From: Ailanthus altissimus
Lineage: Eukaryota; Streptophyta; Magnoliopsida; Sapindales; Simaroubaceae
DNA: 64,000 nt
Direction: 5' to 3'
NCBI GenBank assembly: GCA_946807835.1
Contig: OX327696.1
Location: 1,314,501 to 1,378,500, forward strand
The position numbers were made by a program, and so were the translations under genes. The first letter of the stretch is position 1; every line of letters begins with the position of its first letter. This document shows positions 33,954-43,019 of this stretch, piece after piece. The notes beneath the pieces are model-generated. The model saw only the letters and a program-made list of their open reading frames with translations, made no database searches and was not told the DNA's origin.

Positions 33954-34406
33954 ATGATTGAACACTTTATCAACCTTATCTTTGCAGAATTTGTAGGTGA
34001 AAAAGCATACTTAGTGGATAAAGCCAAAGAAGAATTTTTCAAGCTAAAATGCTGCTTATTTAAGCGAAAAAATCTTGAACTTCATTTCAAAAAGGCTGTA
34101 TCTAGATACTATATGCTTGGAATAGACGATCCTAATTTGAAACAAGCATATTTGAATTCTATTCCAGAACTCTTGGGACAAGAAGCACTCAGAATCATTG
34201 AAGCTAAAGGTATTTTACCTAATACCTCAATTTGCATCATCCAACAATCCATCATGCTTGCACTTGATAAACTGTGTGCATGTCATAAATTTTTCAAAGA
34301 TTTTGATCATACAGGAAAAAAGATTCAAAGAATATGTGAGAGACCAGACTTGCTGATCAAATGTCCAAAACCAGGAAGCTGTAGTTGTAGTGTGAAAAAG
34401 AAATAA
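33954..34406 (+). pseudogene. Caulimovirid copy A: coat protein core
   Basis: A 150-codon open piece with Y-Y-M-L-G-I-D-D-P-N-L-K-Q-A-Y and, near the end, C-P-K-P-G-S-C-S-C, then K-K-K. Better preserved than copy B, where a stop interrupts. The frame ends shortly before the zinc knuckle at about 34490. Confidence 0.88.
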
Positions 34407-34439
34407 CATTATAGGAAACTCAAGTACCAGTCCCCATAT

Positions 34440-35160
34440 AAGCTAAGGAAGAAACGTTTTTTCAAATGACGGTCAGCTTTGTCCAAAAAGTCCAACAGAT
34501 GTTTCATCTGCAAACAAAAAGATCACTTTACCAAACAGTGCCCACAAAAAGCCAAAAAGAAAAAAGTCTTTGCTGCCATCACTATTGTTTCCCAATATAA
34601 TCCAAAATAGGTTGATCTCGAATCAATCTATTCAGAACAATTAGAACCAGATAGTGATACAATCTTTGTCCTCTCATCCTCAAACTCAGAAACAGACTCC
34701 ATCACAGATTCCCTAAAAATCCAACCTGAACCACACCTCTTAACCAATCCATCCATGTCCTCAATCTCAGTCCCCATCATAGAAATCCAAATACTTCCCA
34801 CCAAGTATGATAACCCGTTCAAAGTCTCAGGACTTCTTGATATAAGAGCTACTGCCTCCATTCTGAACCCAGCCATTTTAACAAACCAGTATTGGAAACC
34901 ATACCAACAGACCTTCAGAGTAACTAATGATGAATTGTTTACTGTTAATCTCATCAGTAAGATAATTTATCTCAAGTTCTTTCCTAGACTAATGATAAAA
35001 CACAAGCTTTTAGGATCTGATTTACTCGGTAAAGATATTGTTATTGGGTTTGATCTTATCCAAAAACTATTACAAAAGAGAGTCCAGCCCAAGCCCAATG
35101 GATTACTGTTCAAAGCCTATTTCCTTCCCTAGACCACCATTCCAAATTATTTCACCTTTA
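34440..35160 (+). pseudogene. Caulimovirid copy A: zinc knuckle and protease
   Basis: Zinc knuckle C-F-I-C-K-Q-K-D-H-F-T-K-Q-C near 34505-34545 and a protease whose active site reads L-L-D-I-R-A-T-A (frame 34755-35132) where D-T-G-A is expected. The catalytic triplet is therefore lost here but kept in copy B and in fragments A1 and C. Confidence 0.88.
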
Positions 35161-35862
35161 ACAACATAACAACCACCTTTAACCAAATTAAAGCCAAATC
35201 AGCCGCCAATAGCCATTCAGAGTTTATTCTCAAATGTTCGAATCCTCTGTGAAAAAACCAGACATTTTTCATCAAGCTCCTATTCAAGAAAAACAAAGCC
35301 ATCAACCCAACAAAAGCAAGTTATCCAGGCATGTCACCAGAATATCTCCAACTTGCCAAAGATGAACTAACTCAGCTCTTGAATGAAGGATTAATAGAGC
35401 CAACAAGCTCTCAATGGGCCTGTCAAGCTTTTTATGTCAATAAAAGAAGTGAACAAGTCAGAGGCAAATTGCGTCTTATAATTAATTATCAGCCTTTTAA
35501 TGATTTTTGCAGGATGACAAGTTTTCACTATCCAACAAACAACAACTCTTTTCCAGAATATCCACAGCACATACAAAGAAATATTAGCTGTAAAGTGTGG
35601 CATTGAGAGATTCGAGTTCTATTTAATTGGTCATCATTTCCTGATTGAAATTGACATGTGTGTTTTTCCTAACATGCTCAATTAAGCAAAAAAAAGATTC
35701 CCCCAGCACAATTACTAAGATGGCAAAGATGGTTTTCCAACTATTCTTTTGACGTCATCCACTTGAAAGGAAAAGACAACACCATAGCTGACTTTCTTTC
35801 ACAAAATCCTATAAAAAGCCTGAGCCCCACAACCACTCCACCAACAATAAAGAAACAAAGAT
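35161..35862 (+). pseudogene. Caulimovirid copy A: RT/RNase H with large deletion
   Basis: RT N-terminus (35331-35560) with the motif P-T-S-S-Q-W-A-C-Q-A-F-Y-V is followed directly, near 35560, by the middle of RNase H (T-Y-K-E-I-L-A-V type, then F-L-I-E-I-D-M-C-V-F) and its end L-K-G-K-D-N-T-I-A-D-F-L-S. Compared with copy B about 700 bp are missing, including the Y-I-D-D active site and the N-terminal half of RNase H. Confidence 0.88.
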
Positions 35863-35872
35863 CACCATCTTC

Positions 35873-36742
35873 ATGATGAGCAACTTCACAATCAATCCTC
35901 ATATACCCTTCGTCCCACTTGAACTACTAGAACTTATCCGAACCAGAACTCTTCACTCTGCAGCCAAAGAGCTAATATACAGTTATGCCCTACAAGCCAT
36001 CCAAGAACATAGATACTCTGTAATTGAAAGTCCTCTTTTTAATTTGGATTATCCATTTTTTTATCTTCACCGAGCCATTCCCTTCCAAAAATGGTCCAAA
36101 ACCGTCCTGTACCTGCTTTGGTATTTACTGGATTTATACACTATTTCTATGAATTTTTCCTTGCAGATAACCCTTGAATGGATACAGCAACATAAAGAAG
36201 ATGACCCGATTTATAGTTTTCTCCAGTGGTTTTATCCAAAATCCTGGTGGATAAACAAACTACAACATCTGCTATATAAACATCTCAACAGTGCAGTCCA
36301 ACCAAGGCATCTATACACAGCCCTTCTTCTCCAACGAAAGGGAATAATAGTCTCAGACTATGAGATACATTATTACCCCACTGTTAAGGACTATTTTACC
36401 TTCCCATATTCTCTGCAGTTATTTCAAGAACAACACAAAATGAAAATGAGAGCTCTAGAAAGAGTCCTGGCAGAAGAGAACCAAATAATTCCTCCAGTGA
36501 TATGGATTTCTTTTGAAGACCAAGCACCTTGGGAAAATGTGTCACCAGACTTCTCCGAAAAAATGAATAATGCAGATTCCATTTTTCGCAGAAACCAGCT
36601 TCAAACCTCTCTGACACATCACAGGCAGACTGACTATGGATTTCCAAACCCAAACATTTTCCCACAACCAAGCGTGCCATGTGACCACATACAAGTAAAT
36701 AACACTTCACAACAACCCAACTTGACTCTATCACTGTTCTAA
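35873..36742 (+). CDS. Caulimovirid ORF2, intact open frame (289 aa)
   Basis: Uninterrupted 290-codon frame beginning ten bases after the RNase H remnant. Florendovirus genomes carry a second ORF of unknown function at this place; I assign it on position and on the match to the broken minus copy. The protein has an aromatic-rich middle (about residues 60-175, many W, Y, F and L; one hydrophobic stretch near residues 79-92), a charged helix (about 185-205, K-M-K-M-R-A-L-E-R-V-L-A-E-E) and a low-complexity Asn/Gln/Pro C-terminus. No catalytic motif recognised. The ATG at 35873 is the first of two adjacent Mets. Whether it is expressed is unknown. Confidence 0.7.
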   Translation: MMSNFTINPHIPFVPLELLELIRTRTLHSAAKELIYSYALQAIQEHRYSVIESPLFNLDYPFFYLHRAIPFQKWSKTVLYLLWYLLDLYTISMNFSLQITLEWIQQHKEDDPIYSFLQWFYPKSWWINKLQHLLYKHLNSAVQPRHLYTALLLQRKGIIVSDYEIHYYPTVKDYFTFPYSLQLFQEQHKMKMRALERVLAEENQIIPPVIWISFEDQAPWENVSPDFSEKMNNADSIFRRNQLQTSLTHHRQTDYGFPNPNIFPQPSVPCDHIQVNNTSQQPNLTLSLF

Positions 36743-37040
36743 GATGCCCAACTTTATCCAACCGACAGTGAAATCCAACAAGAAGCAGCTACGATAGCAA
36801 GCACAAGCTCAATGGAACCCACATCACTAGACATGAGAAGCTTTTAAGCCCAATTTAATGAATTTACCTAGGGCTATGATAGTGACAACTCAAGCTACTC
36901 ATCCTTTCAGAATTAATAAAGACAAGACAAATATGCTTTCTACTGTGGCAATATTGACAAGAAGCTTTACCTTTATGTCTATGTCAAGCGTGTTAGATAA
37001 GCTTTGTTGACAGGAGTGTCAAGCAAGCTTTTCTTTATGT
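36743..37040 (+). other. Caulimovirid intergenic region after ORF2
   Basis: Non-coding tract between ORF2 and the promoter block, presumably viral 3' sequence. It includes short purine-rich and GACAAGA motifs, with no recognisable gene. Confidence 0.5.
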
Positions 37041-37335
37041 CATTTTCATCTTTATGTCATCAATCGGCTATAAAAGTCTTTGTAATTATCTGGCCTTATG
37101 TTTAGAAAGTCTTCGAGTCATAAATGTGATGTCGGTCATTAGTGCCATAATGTCAAGGTCCGAGAGTTTATATAAGGGCCTTCAAGTTCAATCTGTACTC
37201 AGGAGTTGGAAGAAATAAAAAATCAGTGTGTTTTAAAACATGTTCTTCTAAAACTTTCTTTAGAATTCTCTTAACAACTCTAGCCTCGAAAAGAAATGGT
37301 GTAGCAAAGATCCGATAAGGGAGGGAATCTCTAAT
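37041..37335 (+). promoter_or_regulatory. Caulimovirid promoter/poly-A block, first copy
   Basis: Contains TATATAAGG at 37169 and AATAAA at 37214-37219, about 45 bp apart. That arrangement (TATA box, transcript start, nearby poly-A signal) is characteristic of the pararetrovirus terminally redundant region. The 295-bp block is repeated at 37548-37842. Confidence 0.82.
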
Positions 37336-37547
37336 CCTTGAAAGTGGCCAAAATCACTCTTTTTTTAAGAGAAAAGATTTAGGATTAAGCCAAAACCGCC
37401 GTAAGTCCCACCGAGGTAAGGAGGCCGTTAGGGCAACAGGTTTATGCTTAATCTCTGATTTTCTTCTCAAAGAATCTTCTTTCTTCAGAAGAGGCCTGTC
37501 CATGCTTGTGATCAGTGCATACTTCAAGGGTTAGCCCATTCTCCTCT
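37336..37547 (+). other. Caulimovirid leader segment between promoter copies
   Basis: About 210 bp present only after the first promoter copy, likely the start of the viral leader. I looked for an initiator Met-tRNA primer site (TGGTATCAGAGC) and did not find a good match. No coding potential. Confidence 0.5.
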
Positions 37548-37842
37548 CATTTTCATCTTTATGTCATCAGTCGGCCATAAAAGTCTTTGTAATTATTTGG
37601 CCTTATGTCTAAAAAATATTCGAGTCATAAATGTTATGTCGGCCATTAGTGCCATAATGATAAGGTTCGAGAGTCTATATAAGGGCCTTCAAGTTCAGTT
37701 TGTACTCAGGAGTTTGAAGAAATAAAAAATCAGTGTATTTTAAAACATGTTCTTCTAAAACTTCTTTTAGAATTCTCTTAACAACTCTAACCTTGAAAAG
37801 AAATGGTGTAACAAAGATCCAATAAGGGAGGGGGTCTCTAAT
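37548..37842 (+). promoter_or_regulatory. Caulimovirid promoter/poly-A block, second copy
   Basis: Direct repeat of 37041-37335 at a 507-bp spacing (TATATAAGG at 37676, AATAAA at 37721-37726). Similarity stops at CTCTAAT, which marks the end of the viral array. The arrangement resembles the quasi-terminal repeats described for petunia vein clearing virus integrants. Confidence 0.82.
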
Positions 37843-38129
37843 TAGCGTATGTATAAATTTGACCATAGTAGCTCTTTTCAGTAAAAAGTAAATCCTAGCT
37901 AAGGAAGATATATACAAATTATGGGAAAATGACATTTTAGTTTTTTTTTATATATAGGTATATTTTAATTTAGACTCTATGTTTCAATAATTATTATGTT
38001 AATTTATATGGTTAAAAATTTATTGTTAAATAGGTTCTCTTTAAGGATAAAAGTACTTTTGTTCTTAATAAAATAAAGTAGTCAAATGTCAGTTTAAACA
38101 ATAATATGACAAATAACATGATATGTGCC
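37843..38129. other. Intergenic, A+T-rich
   Basis: Host flank of the viral array. No feature recognised. Confidence 0.4.
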
Positions 38130-38610
38130 CATAATATAATAAATTAATGATAATACATGTCATCATGTATTTAATTAATATTTGTAATAAATATATATTT
38201 TTTAAAAGAATAAATACTTTTAAAAGTATATTAATCAATTTATATTTTAAATAAGAGAATACATTTCATAATATGATTAGTTATAAATTACACGTAGCAT
38301 CATGTAATTAATTAATATTTTTAGTAATATATTTTTTGAAAGAATAAATATTTTTAAAAGTAAATTAATAAATATATATTTAATAAATAAAGCACACATG
38401 TCATAATATGATTAGTTATAAATAACACGTGTCATTATATAATTTGTTTATATATTTAATTAATATATTTTTAAGGAATAAATATTTTTAAAAATAAATT
38501 AATCAATAAAGTACATGTGTCATAATATGATTAATTACAAATTATACGTATCATCATGTAATTAATTTATATGTTTAATAAATATATTTTGAAAATAAAA
38601 TAAATGATTA
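38130..38610. repeat. A+T-rich minisatellite, about four copies of 119-137 bp
   Basis: CATAATAT(G/A)AT recurs at 38130, 38267, 38402 and 38521, each followed by ACACGT- or ACATGT-like and TCATNATGTA motifs and AATAAATATTTTTAAAA. Spacing shrinks from 137 to 135 to 119 bp. Lies 3' of the carboxylesterase gene. Confidence 0.82.
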
Positions 38611-39270
38611 ATAATTAATATATTTACTACTCACCATTGCATTTTTTTTAGTGATGGTGGGACATTAATGGTTTACATAATAGATAGGTCATTTTTTGTC
38701 AAAAATAATGTAGAAAAAGGTAAAAGTATTGGGAGAGAGCGATGGCCACCCGTATAATAAAAAATAGAGTCTAATGATATAAAATTAAATAATTTTTATT
38801 TTCGAAATATCGTCGAAAAACGACAATCGACAGTTGGCCAATCGCTATTTTTCGATGATGATGGCAATTTTATTTTTAATTTCTTTTTATTTATATTTTA
38901 AAATATTTAATTAAAATTTAAACTAATTAAGTCATTACACATTTCAAATAATTGATGAACATTCTACTATAATAAAAATATCAAAAAAAATAAAAATTTA
39001 ACAGCAAAAATTAACATAATAATTATTAAAACATAAAAAATTAAATTAATATATACCCATAAAATAAAGAACTAAAATGTTATTTTTCTACAAACTATAT
39101 ATAACCTTTCATAAATATATGAATAGAAGACTTCTACAAACTATTTTTACTTAATAGTGAGGGATTGATTTCATGACATAAAGCTTTGCATTTTACTAAT
39201 TGCGCTAACAATTGATACTGCTTATCAATTATATTAAACAACTATTAATAACACTCCTAAAACATGCCTT
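38611..39270. other. Intergenic, A+T-rich, downstream of carboxylesterase
   Basis: No domain recognised. A short G+C-bearing inverted piece near 38805-38865 (CGAAATATCGTCGAAAAACG and ATTTTTCGATGATG) is the only structure noticed. Confidence 0.4.
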
Positions 39271-39274
39271 GATT

Positions 39275-39280
39275 TTTATT
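39275..39280 (-). terminator. Poly-A signal AATAAA of the carboxylesterase gene
   Basis: AATAAA on the minus strand begins only a few bases after the TAA stop (39286-39284). It is unusually close, so a further downstream signal may also be used. Confidence 0.4.
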
Positions 39281-39283
39281 TGA

Positions 39284-40312
39284 TTATGCACTTGTAGTCT
39301 TAGCAGATTGCTTTTGTACGAAATCCCTCAATTCATTAACAAGCAAATAAGTCTCCAGCAGCTCCGGCGATGAATGGAAGCCGTGAAACGCATTTGGATA
39401 CTCAATCAAATAAGCTTCTTTCCCACATTTCTTCAATACCTCGTGGTACCTCTTTTGCCAGTCTTGTAAAGGATCAAGCCCACCAACAATCACAATAGTC
39501 GCCGGAAAGTTCAGCCCCGAAATATCATCCGATTTTGGCCCGAAAACGTTGCACGCCGGGTGGTCTCGGTCCGACCCTTTCGGCAAGAACGCTTTCCAAA
39601 AGCAGTCTAGGAGGTCCTCATTGAGAAACGGAGCTCCCACAATCTTGAGTTCGGATTCTGTCCTCTCTTGTCCGCAAAAGGCTGGCTGTATTGCTATAAC
39701 TCCAATGATCTTCACATTGTGAAACTGGTTATTACAGGCCTTGACTGCTACGTGATGAGCTATGTTGCCGCCGGCGCTATCTCCGGCGATGAAACAGTTC
39801 TTCAGATTAACAGTTTTGGGAAGGTTTTCAAATTTAGGGTTCTTTTCGATGAATTTGAGCACATCAAAGCCATCTTCGTATTGAGATGGGTATTTATGCT
39901 CAGGCGAGAGCCGGTAGTTAACTGAGATGACAACAGCGTTCAATTCTGCAGCATATCTCCGGCATTGGCTATCATAATCGAATGAATCAGCTGACATCAA
40001 CGCAAATCCTCCACCGTGAAAGTAGATGACCAACGGCATGTCAACGTCGTTGTTTCCATCGTCTGCGGTGGTGGTGGGTATGAAGAGGCGGAACCAGAGG
40101 TTGCGAGATGGGTCGATGGTGATGTCAGAGGTCTTGACGCCGTTGATGGGCTTAACGGAAGAGGGTACTGTGTGATGGAGGAGAGAGAAGAGACGGCGGT
40201 TGATGGTGCCGTCGGAGCGGCAAATGAATTTCATGATGAAGTTGGAAAAGGAAATATTGAACTTCATTTTCCATGTGAGGTCCGTGCATGTTCTTAGTTT
40301 GGTAGACGCCAT
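39284..40312 (-). CDS. CXE18-like: Carboxylesterase, CXE18-like (alpha/beta-hydrolase)
   Basis: Single-exon frame of 342 aa, the usual length for plant class CXE enzymes. Visible: R-S-D-G-T-I-N-R-R-L-F (residues 32-42) and K-P-I-N-G-V-K-T-S-D (54-63), characteristic of the CXE18 subgroup; oxyanion-hole motif H-G-G-G (99-102); nucleophile elbow G-D-S-A-G-G with Ser179 (177-182); catalytic Asp280 in G-G-L-D; catalytic His310 in F-H-G-F. The full triad suggests an active soluble esterase. CXE enzymes hydrolyse short-chain esters and xenobiotics; the related GID1 receptors lack the catalytic His, which is present here. The true substrate is unknown. I start at M-A-S-T (40312): the upstream Met at 40390 lies only ~15 bp from a TATA box (40400-40407), so it is probably not in the transcript. 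No transmembrane or signal peptide is obvious. Confidence 0.93.
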   Translation of the reverse strand: MASTKLRTCTDLTWKMKFNISFSNFIMKFICRSDGTINRRLFSLLHHTVPSSVKPINGVKTSDITIDPSRNLWFRLFIPTTTADDGNNDVDMPLVIYFHGGGFALMSADSFDYDSQCRRYAAELNAVVISVNYRLSPEHKYPSQYEDGFDVLKFIEKNPKFENLPKTVNLKNCFIAGDSAGGNIAHHVAVKACNNQFHNVKIIGVIAIQPAFCGQERTESELKIVGAPFLNEDLLDCFWKAFLPKGSDRDHPACNVFGPKSDDISGLNFPATIVIVGGLDPLQDWQKRYHEVLKKCGKEAYLIEYPNAFHGFHSSPELLETYLLVNELRDFVQKQSAKTTSA

Positions 40313-40399
40313 TGATGTGGGGTCTGCTCGTCTCTCCTTTGCTCTCTCAGTTTCAGAGATTCTAGCGAATGATGAGTGAGTTACAAACAATGTGGGTGC

Positions 40400-40407
40400 G
40401 CTATATA
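40400..40407 (-). promoter_or_regulatory. TATA box of the carboxylesterase gene
   Basis: ATATATAG on the minus strand, with expected transcript start about 40375, some 60 bp upstream of the chosen ATG. The same TATA context recurs in a decayed copy near 41720. Confidence 0.65.
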
Positions 40408-40529
40408 TTCAACGGAAGGTAATGTAGCTAACCTAGAAAGTCCTCTATCTCTAAAATTTTATGGAATTATTAGATAATTTTTATGTTTTTAAAATAATTT
40501 TATTTGTTTTTTTTTTAAATAATGATTTG

Positions 40530-40825
40530 AGTCTACTTTTATATATCTTGTTAAAAAAAATAATAAAAAATATACTTGAGCACTTGTTTTAATAACGAGT
40601 CCTATACACTTTTTCAACCTCAATTAGGTAATGAGGTAATATATTTTATTTTCTCTTGTGACACACTTATTAAAAGTAATTATTTCTCGTATTTGTCATA
40701 ATTATTAGGGTTCTTATACTTTATACGTGAGGCTATTATTTATTTCTAGTGTTTGGAATAGTTATTGGTGCTTTTATTCCCTATGTAGCACTATTATTTT
40801 CTCGTTTGTGGAATTATATAGTCTA
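40530..40825. other. Intergenic, upstream of carboxylesterase
   Basis: A+T-rich. A loosely repeated phrase (GGAATAGTTATTG-like near 40755 and ATTATTTCTCGT-like near 40680 and 40795) was noted; no gene. Confidence 0.4.
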
Positions 40826-40935
40826 AGCATTGTTAGTATATAATATAATATTAACCCGATTATTATAAAAGTTAATGTACAGCATTGTTAGTATGTAATA
40901 TAATATTAACCCGATTATTATAAAAGTTAATGTAC
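40826..40935. repeat. Tandem duplication, 55 bp x 2
   Basis: AGCATTGTTAGTATATAATA begins at 40826 and, with one change, at 40881. The units are almost identical and each ends GTTAATGTAC. Confidence 0.95.
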
Positions 40936-41140
40936 CCTCAAAATCATAATTACATTAAAATACACAAAGTTGTAATCAAAAGTGTTATGGGATGTCTGAG
41001 CCAAAGGGAAATTAATATTATAAAATGGCAACATGGATAAGCAATATATATTTTTTTATATCATTTTGTCCTTCCATTTTTTATATATCAATTTAGTGTC
41101 ATATTTTCGAAATAGCAGTTCAAACCCGAATCTAAGAATT

Positions 41141-41197
41141 AATTATGTATGCTCACTTAATTTCAAAAAAAAAAAAACAAATTAAGTATGCTCACTT
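41141..41197 (+). mobile_element. Tiny poly-A insertion with 18-bp target duplication
   Basis: AATTATGTATGCTCACTT (41141-41158) and AATTAAGTATGCTCACTT (41180-41197) flank only 21 bp: AATTTC, an A run and CA. This looks like a retrotransposition event truncated to its 3' tail. Confidence 0.7.
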
Positions 41198-41599
41198 GGG
41201 TTGGACTTTTATCAATATTTACTTACTTGACAACTCATTAAATTTGGGGCCATTAATGAGGTATTAGATGTGAGATAATATATAAATTATATAAAATAAA
41301 TATATGTAGAATAAAGAGAATACCAAGTTGCAAGTTTGAGCCTCTTTGTAATATAATAATAATATTATTTGTATATAAAGATGTGGTCTCGCTTGATATA
41401 TATATATATTAAATATATATAATTATAACATATAATAAAGTAAAAATTAAAACCGGTAATTTTCATCTAACTACAAAATTTGCTACCATATTATAACTTG
41501 CTGTAAAAAGTATTGAAAAGTAACAAAAAAACAAATAAAAATTCAAAATATTTCATTTTAACTACAATTCCATTACATTTATTAATTAAGATTTAACGG
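41198..41599. other. Intergenic, A+T-rich
   Basis: Includes (TA)n near 41398-41410. No gene recognised. Confidence 0.4.
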
Positions 41600-41830
41600 T
41601 GAAAGGGCAAAATTAATAGATACCGTTGATGTGGGGTCTCTCTCTATGTCTCGTCTTGTATTTGCTCTCTAAATCACGTAGGTTTCGCCAAATGTTTTGT
41701 GAGATATGAATAATGAGTTTGCTATATATAATCGACGGCTAACCCCGAATGTCCTTAAATTGTAATTATCTCTAAAATTATATTGAATTATTAAATTAAT
41801 TTTTATATTTTTTTAAATATCTTTTATTAA
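41600..41830 (-). pseudogene. Decayed copy of the carboxylesterase promoter and 5' leader
   Basis: Aligns with 40303-40520: GTTGATGTGGGGTCT (versus ATTGATGTGGGGTCT), a CGTCT...TTTGCTCTCT leader, GCTATATATAATCGACGG (versus GCTATATATTCAACGG) and TATCTCTAAAATT followed by TGGAATTATT-like sequence. The coding region is absent; similarity fades left of about 41615, at the equivalent of the ATG. I infer a lost tandem carboxylesterase gene. Confidence 0.8.
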
Positions 41831-42423
41831 GTTTATTAATGATAAAATAATGAAGAGTGCATTTTTTATGGGCAGTAAAATAAATTAATATGTCTAATTT
41901 ATAATAAATATTTTTATTTTTTCTCATATTTATTTTACTATCTCAAAAAGTGTACTTTAGATGTTTATTTTATTTTATTTTATTGTTTTAGAGATTTAGA
42001 CGTTATTTATTGACTAAACAAGATATTTAAATATATATATATATATATATAAAAGAGACTGAAAAGTACAATTTTCATATTCATACTTGAAACTTGAAAA
42101 TTAGTCAAAAAGTGTAAATATTATTAAAAGACTTTTGGTAGCACACCTACGTTATAGCCTGCATAGTGCAAGGCCCAACCCTTAGCAGGCTAAATTAAAA
42201 ATGAAATAACGTATTATTTATTTCAGTCCTAAAAAAATATAAATTTTACATTTTAACTTCTATAAGTTTGAAACTTCAACACTTTAACTACTCAAAATAT
42301 ATACTTTAACCTACCTATTTTTTCAATTATAACAATTTAGCCCCTAGGGCGGCTATTTAAAAAAATAAAAATTATTAATTTTGATATGTTAATTTTATAA
42401 CTCTATCCCACAGTTTGGTCCCT
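41831..42423. other. Intergenic, A+T-rich
   Basis: Contains (TA)n at 42030-42050. No gene recognised. Confidence 0.4.
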
Positions 42424-42477
42424 AACAATTCTATTGAGGTTGAATTCAAAAAAAAAAAAAAAACAATTCTATTGAGG
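42424..42477 (+). mobile_element. Second tiny poly-A insertion, perfect 16-bp target duplication
   Basis: AACAATTCTATTGAGG at 42424-42439 and 42462-42477 flank 22 bp: TTGAATTC plus an A run. The form equals the insertion at 41141-41197. Confidence 0.78.
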
Positions 42478-43019
42478 CAGACACCAAAATCTTTTAAAAT
42501 TATTTAAAAAAGCGGCAAAGGTAGCATTCAAATCTCCGTCTAATGAAACTACACATTTTCGCATACTTATCGTGCGAAGTCTACAATTTGTAAATTTAAT
42601 AAGTATAACAAAAATTATTAAATGAAGGCATTATTTGTTATAATTCGTCTATATTAACTATAACAAATTTATTAGCTTTGACTTTTTTTTATTTTTATAT
42701 TCAATGGGAAAACAAGACAAAAAGGTCATCCAAAGTTTTGAAATATTTTGTTCAAGCTTGATAGAAATGGCTTAGACGAAGGAAATGTTTCACAAAATCT
42801 TTTAAAAAAAAATTAAAGACTAGTAAGATCCATTAAGTGATTAAAAATATGGACGGAATTTTAAATTACAATTTAGTTTATGGGAAGCTGGAAGCCAATC
42901 AAAATAGATAAATTCAAAAAAGAATTTGAAGTACTGCATTATATTAGAGGATTATTGATATTAAAATTAGTGATATATTTAGATAAGACATTATATTCAC
43001 ACATTAGTGCATGCTCATA
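42478..43019. other. Intergenic, A+T-rich
   Basis: No gene or element boundary recognised. Confidence 0.4.

Noticed and set aside
36396..36761. Minus-strand 121-codon frame opposite ORF2
   Set aside because: Antisense shadow of the well-supported plus-strand ORF2.
37041..37842. Host LTR pair instead of viral repeats
   Set aside because: No TG...CA ends, primer site or target duplication. TATA/poly-A spacing and position after ORF2 fit a pararetrovirus.
39668..40297. Plus-strand frames opposite the carboxylesterase
   Set aside because: Antisense shadows of a clear coding sequence with catalytic motifs.
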